Assembly: GCF_018785245.1 (NCBI RefSeq)
Contig: NZ_WQPL01000019.1
Location: 186,001-250,000 of the forward strand
DNA length: 64,000 nucleotides
Reading direction: 5' to 3'
DNA from: Collinsella aerofaciens
GTDB lineage: Bacteria; Actinomycetota; Coriobacteriia; Coriobacteriales; Coriobacteriaceae
Below, one piece after another: positions 35,318 through 45,459 of the stretch. The translations under genes were made by a program, and so were the position numbers. The notes under the pieces were generated by a model. It saw only the letters and a program-made list of their open reading frames with translations. It did no database searches and was not told the DNA's origin. Each line of letters begins with the position of its first letter. The first letter of the stretch is position 1.

Positions 35318-37150
35318 ATGGCTCGACTGCACGTAATGGAACGCAGCCACGCTCAGGCCGTCATGGACGACCTGCACGATGCACTCGGACGTCGTCTGGC
35401 GGTGAGCTCGCTCGCCCCGTGCCCCGTCGAGTTTACGGCGGCGCTCGTCAACCTGTGCTCCACCCAGAGCTGCGGCAAGTGCACGCCCTGCCGCGTGGGC
35501 CTGAGCGCGCTGAGCGACCTGCTCGCCGATGTGCTCGAGGGCCGCGCCGACGAGTCCACGCTCAACTTGATTGAGCGCACGGCCCGCACCATCTACCTTT
35601 CGAGCGACTGCGCCATCGGCTACGAGGCCGGCGCCATGGCACTCACCGCCATCCGCGGTTTCCGCGATGATTTTGAGCACCATATCCGCGAGCACTCCTG
35701 TGGCTTTGACCGCGAGGCCCGCGTCCCGTGCGTCTCGGGCTGCCCGGCGCACGTCGACATTCCCGGTTACATTTCGTTGGTCGAGGCCGGCCGCTATGCC
35801 GATGCCGTCAAGGTCATCCGCAAGAACAACCCGCTGCCGCTCGTCTGCGGTTTGGTGTGCGAGCATCCCTGCGAGATGCACTGCCGTCGCGGCATGGTCG
35901 ACGATCCCATGAACATCCTCGCCCTCAAGCGTTTTGCCGTTGAGCACAGCGACCTCAACGATTACAAGCCCAGCGTGGCCGACAACACCGGCAAGCGCAT
36001 TGCCGTGATCGGCGGCGGCCCGGCCGGCCTTTCCTGTGCCTACTATCTGGCCGTGATGGGCCATAAGGTGACGATCTTTGAGCAGCGTCATCACTTGGGC
36101 GGCATGTTGCGCTACGGCATCCCCAGCTACCGCCTGCCGCGCGAGCGCCTGCAGGCCGAGATCGACTGGATCTTGAGCGCCGGCATCGACGTGGAACTCG
36201 ACCACTCCGTCAACGGCGAGGAGCTTGCCCGCCTGCGCGACGAGTTCGATGCCGTCTACCTAGCCATTGGCGCCCACAGCGATAAGAAGCTCGGCCTTCC
36301 GGGCGAAGAGGCGCCCGGCGTGGAGTCGGCCGTCAAGATGCTGCGTGCCATCGGCGACGACGAACTGCCCGACCTGAGCGGCCAGCGCGTGTGCGTCATC
36401 GGCGGCGGCAATGTGGCCATGGACGTGGCGCGCTCTGCCGTGCGTTGCGGTGCCGAAAAGGTGAGCATCGTCTACCGCCGCCGCATCTGCGACATGACGG
36501 CCCAGGATGCCGAGATCGCCGGCGCCCAGGCCGAGGGGTGCGAGGTTCTGGAGCTCACCGCACCGCTCGCTATCGAGACGGGCGAGGACGGTCGCGTGAG
36601 TGGCCTGCGCGTGCAGCCGCAGATTATCGGCGAGCCCCGCCGTGGACGTCCGGCCCCGCGTGCCGCAGCCACGCCCGAGCGCGTCATTCCCTGCGAGCGC
36701 GTGTTTGTGGCCATTGGCCAGGACATCGATTCCAAGCCGTTTGAGGACATGGGCATCGCCTGCAAGTGGGGCTGCATCGTCACCGATTCGGATGGCGCCG
36801 TGCCCGACTTCGATGGCCTCTTTAGCGGCGGTGACTGCCAGACCGGTCCCGCCACCGTCATCCGGGCGATCAACGCCGGTCGCGTTGCTTCGGCAAACAT
36901 CGACCGCTACCTGGGCTTTGACCACAAGATAAAGCTCGACGTGGAGCTGCCGACCGTGCAGTTTAAGGGCAAGCACGAGTGCGGCCGCTGCGAGCTGGGC
37001 GAGCGCGAGGCCGGCGAGCGCATCCACGATTGGAATCTGGTCGAGCAGGGCCTCACCGAGGAGGAGGCACGCCAGGAGGCAAGCCGCTGCCTGCGTTGCG
37101 ACCACTTTGGCTTTGGCGCGTTCCGCGGAGGGAGGAACCTGGAATGGTAG
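35318..37150 (+). CDS. NuoF-C-terminal/GltD-like flavoprotein of the hydrogenase operon
   Basis: 610 residues from ATG 35318. Residues about 1-110 match the 4Fe-4S end of NuoF-type subunits (CSTQSCGKCTPCRVGLSAL). Next comes a GltD-type Fe-S domain: PCVSGCPAHVDIPGYISLVE, then VCGLVCEHPCEMHCRRG. The rest is a two-dinucleotide flavoprotein with VIGGGPAGLSCAYYLAVMG (FAD) and VIGGGNVAMDVARSAVRCGA (NAD(P)). A C-terminal HECGRCELGERE and SRCLRCDHFG add more cysteines. It probably links NAD(P)H, FAD and Fe-S clusters to the [FeFe]-hydrogenase, whose gene overlaps its stop by 7 nt. A full NuoF FMN domain is missing, so it is not a standard HydB/HndC subunit. Confidence 0.88.
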   Translation: MARLHVMERSHAQAVMDDLHDALGRRLAVSSLAPCPVEFTAALVNLCSTQSCGKCTPCRVGLSALSDLLADVLEGRADESTLNLIERTARTIYLSSDCAIGYEAGAMALTAIRGFRDDFEHHIREHSCGFDREARVPCVSGCPAHVDIPGYISLVEAGRYADAVKVIRKNNPLPLVCGLVCEHPCEMHCRRGMVDDPMNILALKRFAVEHSDLNDYKPSVADNTGKRIAVIGGGPAGLSCAYYLAVMGHKVTIFEQRHHLGGMLRYGIPSYRLPRERLQAEIDWILSAGIDVELDHSVNGEELARLRDEFDAVYLAIGAHSDKKLGLPGEEAPGVESAVKMLRAIGDDELPDLSGQRVCVIGGGNVAMDVARSAVRCGAEKVSIVYRRRICDMTAQDAEIAGAQAEGCEVLELTAPLAIETGEDGRVSGLRVQPQIIGEPRRGRPAPRAAATPERVIPCERVFVAIGQDIDSKPFEDMGIACKWGCIVTDSDGAVPDFDGLFSGGDCQTGPATVIRAINAGRVASANIDRYLGFDHKIKLDVELPTVQFKGKHECGRCELGEREAGERIHDWNLVEQGLTEEEARQEASRCLRCDHFGFGAFRGGRNLEW

Positions 37151-38955
37151 AGCCCAACAACCCCACTGTCAGCGACAACACCGAAAGCGGAGCACTCAAC
37201 ATGGTCAAGCTCACTATCGATAATTGCGAGGTCGTGGTGCCCGAGCACACCACGATCCTGGACGCGGCCAAGTCCGTCGGTATCCAGATTCCCACCCTGT
37301 GCTACCTGCGCGATCTAAACGAGATCGGCGGCTGCCGCGCGTGCGTGGTCGAGGTTGAGGGCTGCGACCAGCTGGTTGCCGCCTGCAACAACTACGTGCT
37401 CGACGGCATGGTGGTCCACACCAACAGCCCCAAGGCCCGCGAGGCGCGTCGCACCAACGTGCAGCTGCTACTGTCCCAACACGACTCGCGCTGTACGAGC
37501 TGCGTGCGCAGTGCTAACTGCAACCTGCAGACCATCGCCAACGACCTGGGCATCTTCTATCTGCCGTACGAGCAGCACCTGGCACGCGAGGGCTGGGACT
37601 TCGATTTCCCCATCATCCGCGATAACGACAAGTGCATTAAATGCATGCGTTGCATCAAGGTGTGCGAGAGCGTGCAGGGCTTAGGGATTTGGGATCTGAC
37701 CAACCGCGCCACGCATACCGCCGTGGGCACCCGCGGGCGTGCGCCGATCGGCAAGACCGATTGCGTCGCGTGCGGCCAGTGCATCACGCATTGCCCGACG
37801 GGCGCCCTGCGCGAGCGTGACGATACCGAGACCGTGTTCGATGCCATCGCCGATCCCGACAAGATCGTGCTGGTGCAGATTGCGCCGGCCGTGCGTAGCG
37901 CCTGGGGCGAGGAGCTCGGCATTCCGCGCGAGGAGGCCACCGTCGAGCGCCTGGCCTGTGCGCTGCGCCGCGTGGGCTTTGAGTACGTGTTCGACACCGA
38001 CTTCTCGGCCGATCTCACCATTATGGAGGAGGGCTCCGAGCTGCTCGAGCGCCTGGGTAAGGCCGCCAAGGGCGAGGGTGACAGCCGCGGCTGGCCCATG
38101 TTCACGAGCTGCTGCCCGGGCTGGGTACGCTTTGTGAAGGCACGTTACCCCGAGTTTGTCGACAGGCTCTCCACGTCAAAGTCGCCGCAGCAGATGTTCG
38201 GCGCTATCGCCAAGACCTACTACGCCAAGGTGCTGGGCGTGGAGCCCGAGCGTCTGTTCGTGGTGTCCGTTATGCCATGCACGGCCAAGAAGGCCGAGTG
38301 TGCGCTGCCGAGCATGATGGGCGAGGGCGGCGCGCCCGACGTGGACGTTGCGCTGACGGTGCGCGAGATGGTGCGCATGATCCGCGCGAGCCACGTGAGC
38401 GTTGACACGCTGGTCGAGGAGCCGCTCGATACGCCGTTGGGCTTTGGCACGGGCGCGGGTGTGATCTTTGGCGCCACGGGCGGCGTGATGGAGGCCGCCG
38501 TGCGCTCGGCATATTACCTGGTGACGGGCAAGAACCCGGATGCCGACTTCTTCACTGACGTGCGCGGACTCGAGGGCTGGAAGGAGGCCGTGGCCGATAT
38601 CGACGGTACCAAGGTGCGCGTCGCCGTGGCGCACGGGCTGGGCAACGCCGCCCGTCTGCTCGACGCGATTCGCGACGGCCGTGTGAGATATGACTTTGTT
38701 GAGGTCATGGCGTGCCCGGGCGGCTGCGTCGGTGGCGGCGGTCAGCCCATCCACGACGGCTGCGAGCTGGCGGCTGAGCGTGGCCAGGTGCTGTGGAGCC
38801 TGGATGCGAAGGCGGACATTCGTTTCTCGCACGAGAATCCCGATGTCCAGGCGTGCTACCGCGAGTTTTTGGGCGCGCCGCTCTCGCCGCTGGCCGAGGA
38901 GTTGCTGCATACCGACCATCATGCCTGGTCGATGCCTAACGAGGGGACGTGCTAG
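37144..38955 (+). CDS. [FeFe]-hydrogenase catalytic subunit
   Basis: 603 residues from ATG 37144 (GGAGGGAGG upstream); MVKLTIDN at 37201 is a possible start, where homology begins. Order: a 2Fe-2S domain (PTLCYLRDLNEIGGCRACVV), a His-Cys cluster (HDSRCTSCVRSANC), two 4Fe-4S motifs (CIKCMRCIKVCESVQG; CVACGQCITHCPTGA), then the H-cluster domain with FTSCCPGWVRF, VMPCTAKKAE and ACPGGCVGGGGQP (L1-L3). It makes or consumes H2. With the flavoprotein before it, it probably couples H2 to NAD(P)H and ferredoxin. Maturases HydE/F/G are not in the window. Confidence 0.95.
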   Translation: MVEPNNPTVSDNTESGALNMVKLTIDNCEVVVPEHTTILDAAKSVGIQIPTLCYLRDLNEIGGCRACVVEVEGCDQLVAACNNYVLDGMVVHTNSPKAREARRTNVQLLLSQHDSRCTSCVRSANCNLQTIANDLGIFYLPYEQHLAREGWDFDFPIIRDNDKCIKCMRCIKVCESVQGLGIWDLTNRATHTAVGTRGRAPIGKTDCVACGQCITHCPTGALRERDDTETVFDAIADPDKIVLVQIAPAVRSAWGEELGIPREEATVERLACALRRVGFEYVFDTDFSADLTIMEEGSELLERLGKAAKGEGDSRGWPMFTSCCPGWVRFVKARYPEFVDRLSTSKSPQQMFGAIAKTYYAKVLGVEPERLFVVSVMPCTAKKAECALPSMMGEGGAPDVDVALTVREMVRMIRASHVSVDTLVEEPLDTPLGFGTGAGVIFGATGGVMEAAVRSAYYLVTGKNPDADFFTDVRGLEGWKEAVADIDGTKVRVAVAHGLGNAARLLDAIRDGRVRYDFVEVMACPGGCVGGGGQPIHDGCELAAERGQVLWSLDAKADIRFSHENPDVQACYREFLGAPLSPLAEELLHTDHHAWSMPNEGTC

Positions 38956-38957
38956 CG

Positions 38958-40010
38958 ATGCGCGCGTTTGATTTTGAGATGTCGCGCCGGGGGTTTGCCT
39001 CGGCGCTCGCCGCGGGCGCCCTGTCGCTTGCGCTCGCGGGCTGTGGCGGCGGGGCTGCCGGTGCCGGGTCTGCCGCGGGCTCGGCTGCCGGTGGTGCGGC
39101 GACCGCCGCGGAGCCCGTCGAGGTGCACGTCGCCTCGCTCAAGGGGCCGACCTCGATTGGCCTGGTGCAGTTTATGGACCAGGCTGCCGATGGCGAGACG
39201 GACAATAAGTTCGACTTTGCGATCAACACTGCCGCCGACGAGATTGTGCCCAAGGTCATTCAGGGCGATATCGATATCGCCCTGGTGCCCGCCAACGTGG
39301 CGAGCGTGCTCTACAACAAGACCGAGGGCGCGGTGCAGGTCATCGACATCAACACGCTGGGCGTGCTGAACGTTGTGACGGGCGACGCGAATGTGGCCTC
39401 GTTTGGCGATCTGGCGGGCCATACCGTCTATATGACGGGCAAGGGCACCACGCCGGAGTACGTCATGAACTACTTGCTGGAGCGCGCGGGCCTGACCGGC
39501 CAGGTGGCGCTTGAGTTTAAGAGCGAGCCCACCGAGGTGCTGTCGGCGTTGCTTGTCGACCCGTCCGCCGTGGGCGTGCTACCCGAGCCGTTCAAGACCG
39601 CTGCCATCGCAAAGAGCGAGGGCAAGCTGTCGGCACCGGTGAGCCTGACCGATGTGTGGGACGAGCTGGCGGGTGACACGGGCTCGCGCCTGCTGACGGG
39701 CGTGACCGTGGTGCGCCGTGCCTTTGCCGAGGAGCATCCCGAGGCCGTGGCGGAATTCCTGAGCTGCCATGCTGCGAGCGTTGAGGCCGTGAACGCGGCG
39801 CCGGCGGACTGGGCTCAGGCCGTGGTCGATGCGGGTATCGTGGATAACGCCGCGATTGCCGAAAAGGCGATTCCCGGGTGCATGCTCGTGTGCCAGACGG
39901 GGAGGGATATGAAGGCGGCGCTCGGTGGGTACCTGCAGGTGCTGGCCGATGCGGACGCGAGCGCCGTGGGCGGCAAGCTCCCGGCTGACGATTTCTACTA
40001 CATGGAGTAG
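38958..40010 (+). CDS. Tat-type lipoprotein, ABC substrate-binding protein (SsuA/NMT1-like)
   Basis: 350 residues. Signal: MSRRGFASALAAGALSLALAG with the twin-arginine SRRGF and lipobox LAGC, followed by a Gly/Ala/Ser-rich tether. The body (VASLKGPTSIGLVQFMDQA, GDIDIALVPANVASVLYNK, GVLPEPFKTAAI) resembles periplasmic proteins of the nitrate/sulfonate/taurine and thiamine-precursor group. It starts 2 nt after the hydrogenase stop and 3 nt before the ABC fusion gene, so the three are one transcription unit. The ligand is unknown; the operon suggests something needed for, or made with, hydrogenase function. Confidence 0.87.
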   Translation: MRAFDFEMSRRGFASALAAGALSLALAGCGGGAAGAGSAAGSAAGGAATAAEPVEVHVASLKGPTSIGLVQFMDQAADGETDNKFDFAINTAADEIVPKVIQGDIDIALVPANVASVLYNKTEGAVQVIDINTLGVLNVVTGDANVASFGDLAGHTVYMTGKGTTPEYVMNYLLERAGLTGQVALEFKSEPTEVLSALLVDPSAVGVLPEPFKTAAIAKSEGKLSAPVSLTDVWDELAGDTGSRLLTGVTVVRRAFAEEHPEAVAEFLSCHAASVEAVNAAPADWAQAVVDAGIVDNAAIAEKAIPGCMLVCQTGRDMKAALGGYLQVLADADASAVGGKLPADDFYYME

Positions 40011-40013
40011 CCC

Positions 40014-41393
40014 GTGCGTGCGTTTGCTCGACAAATGACAGAGCGTATGAAGGCGGTGGCGGCAGCAGGTGCCGTTGCCGCCTTTTGGCTTGCCGTGTGG
40101 GTGCTGATGGCGGGTTTCGTGGCGCAGCCGTTGATTTTGCCGGGGCCGGGCGCTGTCGTGGTGGCGTTGCTGCGACTGGTATGCGATGCCGGCACATGGG
40201 CGATTCTGGCAGGCTCGGGTGCGCGAATCTTGGGCGGGCTGGCGCTTGCCGCGGTGTGCGGCGGCGTACTGGCGGGAGTCTCGGTGCGATCGCTGACGTT
40301 TGCCCGCTTGGTGGCGCCGGCGCTTTCGTTTGTTAAGGCGACACCGGTTGCCTGCGTGGTGGTCCTGCTGCTCATTTGGTTGGGGTCGGCGCGCGTGAGC
40401 ATTGCGGCGGTCTTTTTGATGGCACTTCCGGGCGTGTATTTTTCGCTGGTCGAGGGCTTGGCGCAAGTGGATAAGCCGCTGGAGCAGATGTTTCGTCTGC
40501 ATGGCGTGCGGGGTTGGCGTCTGTTTTGCGCCCACACCTGGCGCGAGGTCCTGCCGTTTGTGCTTTCGTGTTCCCGCGCCGTGATTGGCATGAGCTGGAA
40601 GGCCGGCGTGGCGGCGGAGCTGATCGGCATGGCGGTGGGCACCGTGGGTGAGCGCATCTATCAGGCAAAGCTTTTGATTGAGACGGCTGATCTGCTGGCG
40701 TGGACCGTGCTGGTCGTTGCCGCCTCGTGGGCGTGTGAGCGCGTGCTGGTGTGGCTGCTGCGGGTTTCGGGACCCGTGGCGTGGCGCGCGGCCGTGCGGG
40801 CACATGGGCATGGACTGCGCGGGCGTGCGGGCGGCTCTGCTGGTGGCGGGGCTGCGGCGGAGCTTGCGCTCGCCGTGGGTGACCGGGCACCCTGGGCTCC
40901 GGCGCTGGATGGTCTGGTGCTCAACGTGCCCGCGGGCGGGCGTATCTGCGTGATGGGCGCTTCAGGCGTGGGCAAGTCGACGCTGCTTTCGTTGACAGCG
41001 GGGGAGTGCGCGCCGTGCTCGATGGTGTTTCAGGATACGCGCCTGGTTGAGGACGCTTCCGCTTTGGATAACGTGCTGGTGTGCGCCGATGCACGCGTGA
41101 ATACCTCGAGTGCCGCTGCCTTGTTGCGCCTGCTGGTACCGGGGATCGATGTGCATGCCCGCGTGGCCGAGCTCTCGGGCGGGCAGCGCCGTCGTGTCGA
41201 GATTGCCCGAGCCCTGCTGTGTCCGGGCGGCGCAGTGATTCTGGACGAGCCCTTTACCGGTCTAGACATCGCTGCGCGCGACGCATGCACCGAGGTCGTG
41301 CTCGACTTGCTCGACGGCCGTATGCTGTTGCTTGCCACGCACGATTCCGCTGACGCTCGGGCCCTCAATATCTCGGACATCATCACGCTCTAA
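40014..41393 (+). CDS. Single-chain ABC transporter: permease fused to ATPase
   Basis: 459 residues from GTG 40014 (GGAG upstream). Residues 1-250 form an SsuC/TauC-type permease with about six helices and an EAA-like loop (LEQMFRLHGVRGWRLFCAHT). After a Gly/Ala linker comes a compact ATPase: VMGASGVGKSTLL (Walker A, about residue 315), a short path to the Q-loop SMVFQDTR, ELSGGQRRRVEIARALL (signature) and AVILDEPFTGLD (Walker B), ending in LLATHDSADA. In this family permease and ATPase are usually separate, so the fusion is unusual; the Walker A to Q-loop distance is also short. It uses the preceding lipoprotein as its binding protein. Confidence 0.88.
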   Translation: MRAFARQMTERMKAVAAAGAVAAFWLAVWVLMAGFVAQPLILPGPGAVVVALLRLVCDAGTWAILAGSGARILGGLALAAVCGGVLAGVSVRSLTFARLVAPALSFVKATPVACVVVLLLIWLGSARVSIAAVFLMALPGVYFSLVEGLAQVDKPLEQMFRLHGVRGWRLFCAHTWREVLPFVLSCSRAVIGMSWKAGVAAELIGMAVGTVGERIYQAKLLIETADLLAWTVLVVAASWACERVLVWLLRVSGPVAWRAAVRAHGHGLRGRAGGSAGGGAAAELALAVGDRAPWAPALDGLVLNVPAGGRICVMGASGVGKSTLLSLTAGECAPCSMVFQDTRLVEDASALDNVLVCADARVNTSSAAALLRLLVPGIDVHARVAELSGGQRRRVEIARALLCPGGAVILDEPFTGLDIAARDACTEVVLDLLDGRMLLLATHDSADARALNISDIITL

Positions 41394-41608
41394 AGACTTA
41401 CTCAGCAACAAATTGATCCGTTTTTTCTCCGTCCCCATGGGGTCGGGTATGGTATTCTATCTACGGGGTAATACTTAGGAATACCAAGTAATACCAACGC
41501 CGTAGAACAAACTCCAGATGCGGGCCAATCAGGTTGCCTTCACAGCCCGTCGCCCAGCCGCGTGGCCCGCATCCATCCGCACCACCGTCGTTTCAAGAAG
41601 GAAGCGCC
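41394..41608. promoter_or_regulatory. Upstream region of the RelB-like gene with repeated GGTATT/AATACC
   Basis: GGTATTC (41451-41457) and GAATACC (41479-41485) form a dyad, with extra copies GGTAATAC (41467) and TAATACC (41489). Clustered sites of this kind often bind RelB/DinJ-type proteins. The first part (41413-41442) is a half copy of the long TCCGTCCCC palindrome seen at 56898-56986. Confidence 0.45.
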
Positions 41609-41812
41609 ATGGCAGAACACATGACCCCGGTTGTCGCGAAGGTTTTGCCCGAGGAAAAGGCGGCCTTCGCGGCGGCAACCCAGCTCGTGGGCACCACGCC
41701 GTCCAACGCCATCCGCATGTTCATCGCCGCTTTCAATCGCTGTGGCACCTTCCCGTTCGACATTTCGCCCAACGGGGCCTTTGGCGCTGCGCCCGATTCT
41801 CATCAACAATGA
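41609..41812 (+). CDS. RelB/DinJ-family antitoxin-like protein
   Basis: 67 residues from ATG 41609 (AGAAGGAAG upstream). PVVAKVLPEEKAAFAAATQL, then TTPSNAIRMFIAAFNRCGTF and PFDIS follow the RelB/DinJ ribbon-helix-helix pattern, where the final FPFDIS matches the end of the helix. These are antitoxins that also repress their own operon. No toxin gene (RelE, YafQ) follows: a palindromic repeat comes next and then a membrane protease. It may therefore be an orphan antitoxin or a small independent repressor. Confidence 0.75.
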   Translation: MAEHMTPVVAKVLPEEKAAFAAATQLVGTTPSNAIRMFIAAFNRCGTFPFDISPNGAFGAAPDSHQQ

Positions 41813-41825
41813 CTGTTCCAAACTG

Positions 41826-41883
41826 CCGGCACTTGGGGACGTTCTTTTTCTGCCGGCAGTTAAGGAACGTCCCTAAGTGCCGG
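41826..41883. repeat. GGGGACGTTCC / GCCGGCA palindromic repeat, copy 3
   Basis: CCGGCACTTGGGGACGTTCT (41826-41845) is inverted at 41863-41883 with one change, around a CTGCCGGCAG centre. It fills the gap between the RelB-like gene and the CPBP protease and may end transcription of the former. Confidence 0.8.
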
Positions 41884-41900
41884 GTTTTGAGGAGGTTGGC

Positions 41901-42815
41901 ATGCTCAATGCGATGGCGTGGGCGCTTGCCTGTTTTGGCGTTGTCGCTGCCGATATAGCCCTGAGCGTGGTTCTGTTTTCAGTTCTCGATGCCGTGTCGG
42001 TGCTGACGGGCTATCCGATCGACAATCTCGATATCCAATGGTTCCAGGCTGCCGCTCAGACGGCGTCATTTTTGATGGCGCTGCTGTGGTGGCGTTATCT
42101 GTGGCCCCGCTCCTTCATGGCGCGCCGGCAAGGCGAGCGCCCGCTCGGTGGGGGAGCAAGCGCGGCATGGAAGCACATTGTCTGCGTTGTCGTGATCGGC
42201 CTATCCATGCAGGTGGTCATTAGCTACCTATGCGACGGCGTGCTGTCGCTGCTGCCCGAGGTCGCGGCAGACTATAGCGAGCTCGTCGAGGAAACGGGCA
42301 TGGGCGATACCAGCCTTCTTGCCGTCCTGACCACGGTGCTCGGCGCGCCGTTTTGCGAGGAACTGCTGGTGCGCGGCATCATCTTTGAGTTTTCGCTGCG
42401 TGCGTTTAATCCACAGTGCCGTTCGCTCTGGAAGCGCCGGCGTCGCGCGAACGCGCAGGACGGCGCCATAGTGCCCTGGGCGGCCCCGAGTACCTGGGGC
42501 GTCGCCGCGGCAATCGTGCTGCAGGCGGCGGTCTTCGGCTTTATGCACATGAACTGGGTGCAGGGCTGCTATGCGGGCGCCGCCGCCCTCATTTTTGGTT
42601 GGGTACTCGTGACCACCGGAAAGCTTCGCTACACGATTCTGCTGCACTTTGCGTTTAATGCCGGGTCGTATCTCATGGGGCTGCTGTGGTTTGTGGGCAC
42701 ACCGCTCGACGTTGTGGTCACGGTTGGCATCGCCGGCTTTGTGCTGGTAGAGGCGATGCGCTCGCTGCTTCGATTGCGCATTCCCGTGTCGCGCGAAGCT
42801 GATCGGTCTGAGTAA
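41901..42815 (+). CDS. CPBP-family intramembrane metalloprotease
   Basis: 304 residues from ATG 41901 (GAGGAGG upstream). About eight hydrophobic segments. The CPBP (Abi/CAAX protease) motifs are all present: APFCEELLVRGIIFEF (EE...R), FGFMHMNWVQG (first histidine) and LHFAFNAGSYL (HxxxN). A basic, Arg-rich loop (KRRRRANAQDG) sits between motifs one and two. These proteins cleave membrane-embedded peptides; in other bacteria some give self-immunity to bacteriocins, but no bacteriocin genes are next to it. Confidence 0.9.
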   Translation: MLNAMAWALACFGVVAADIALSVVLFSVLDAVSVLTGYPIDNLDIQWFQAAAQTASFLMALLWWRYLWPRSFMARRQGERPLGGGASAAWKHIVCVVVIGLSMQVVISYLCDGVLSLLPEVAADYSELVEETGMGDTSLLAVLTTVLGAPFCEELLVRGIIFEFSLRAFNPQCRSLWKRRRRANAQDGAIVPWAAPSTWGVAAAIVLQAAVFGFMHMNWVQGCYAGAAALIFGWVLVTTGKLRYTILLHFAFNAGSYLMGLLWFVGTPLDVVVTVGIAGFVLVEAMRSLLRLRIPVSREADRSE

Positions 42816-42823
42816 TAACGCCT

Positions 42824-43816
42824 TTAATTAGACCGATGCGTCCTGAACGCACCTGGCGTTTCGCCGAATGCTTCTTTAAATTTTGAGTAAAAGAATGACA
42901 TGTTGGAGATGCCGACTTTTCGGGCTACATACTGCACGCCGCGCTCGGTGTTGTTGAGAAGATATGCCGCCTCTGTGAGCTGCTGGTTGAGCTTGATTTG
43001 CGAAAACGTTTTGCCGGTTTTTTGCTTGATCAAGCTGCTGAGATAGCTGGTGCTATAACCCGTATCGCTCGCAATGCTTTCGAGCGTGCAGTCGCCGTAG
43101 CTTCGCTCAATATGATTCAGAATCGACACGATGCGCTCGTCCGACATGATTGCCTGGTTATCAGTTGCAGAGCGTCGGTACAGTCCTCGAATGAGAACAA
43201 GGAATAGGCTGACGGCGAGGTGCCTCATGAGTTCATTAGAGTAGGCATCTTTAAAGTGATATTCGATAAAGAGCATCTCGATGAGGCGTCGCGCATGTCG
43301 GGCGTATTCCTCTGGGAGAATGAGATATTTGCGGGCCTCACGGTTTTTGGACACAAAATCAAATAGGAGATTCGTTAATGGTGACGCGCCGGGTAGCTGG
43401 CTCAGGAACAACGAATCGAACATTTCTTTTTTGAAGACGATTGAAATGACGATATCGTGCTCGCCCTTAACGTACGGAACGCTTCTGACTACGCCGGTGT
43501 TGCAAATGAGCACGTCACCCTTTTTAAGGAGTAGTCGCCGTCCGTTGACGATAAACGCGCAGACGCCGTCGTACACGTAGTTGAGCTCCATATCCCGATT
43601 GATATGAGGAGGAATGTCGGTAAAGCGCGACTCCTTGATAAGGCCCACGGGGTTTTCGTCGAGAGTTTCTTTCCAATCAAACAGATAGACTTCTTCGCCG
43701 TTAATGGTTGTGGTTTCCACCCTGTTATATCGCGGGCTGAGCTCTCCCGGATGCGTGCGATGCCACTCTTCGGTCTCGGTATGCGTATAGAGCAGCTGTT
43801 TGAGATTCGAATCCAT
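42824..43816 (-). CDS. AraC-family transcriptional regulator
   Basis: 330 residues. The N-terminal part contains a cupin-like sensor (INRDMELNYVYDGVCAFIVN, LLLKKGDVLICN). The C-terminal 100 residues have two helix-turn-helix units: CTLESIASDTGYSTSYLSSL and VQYVARKVGISNMSFFYSKF, ending in the AraC signature FKEAFGETPGAFR. It is transcribed away from the GH1-EIIBC pair and should control it in response to a beta-glucoside or its phosphate. Tandem TACCGTT sites lie between the divergent starts and also before the alpha-glucoside operon. Confidence 0.92.
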   Translation of the reverse strand: MDSNLKQLLYTHTETEEWHRTHPGELSPRYNRVETTTINGEEVYLFDWKETLDENPVGLIKESRFTDIPPHINRDMELNYVYDGVCAFIVNGRRLLLKKGDVLICNTGVVRSVPYVKGEHDIVISIVFKKEMFDSLFLSQLPGASPLTNLLFDFVSKNREARKYLILPEEYARHARRLIEMLFIEYHFKDAYSNELMRHLAVSLFLVLIRGLYRRSATDNQAIMSDERIVSILNHIERSYGDCTLESIASDTGYSTSYLSSLIKQKTGKTFSQIKLNQQLTEAAYLLNNTERGVQYVARKVGISNMSFFYSKFKEAFGETPGAFRTHRSN

Positions 43817-43833
43817 GGGGTGCTCCAGGGGTG

Positions 43834-45448
<1,615 letters not shown>

Positions 45449-45459
45449 GAGTGATTGTT

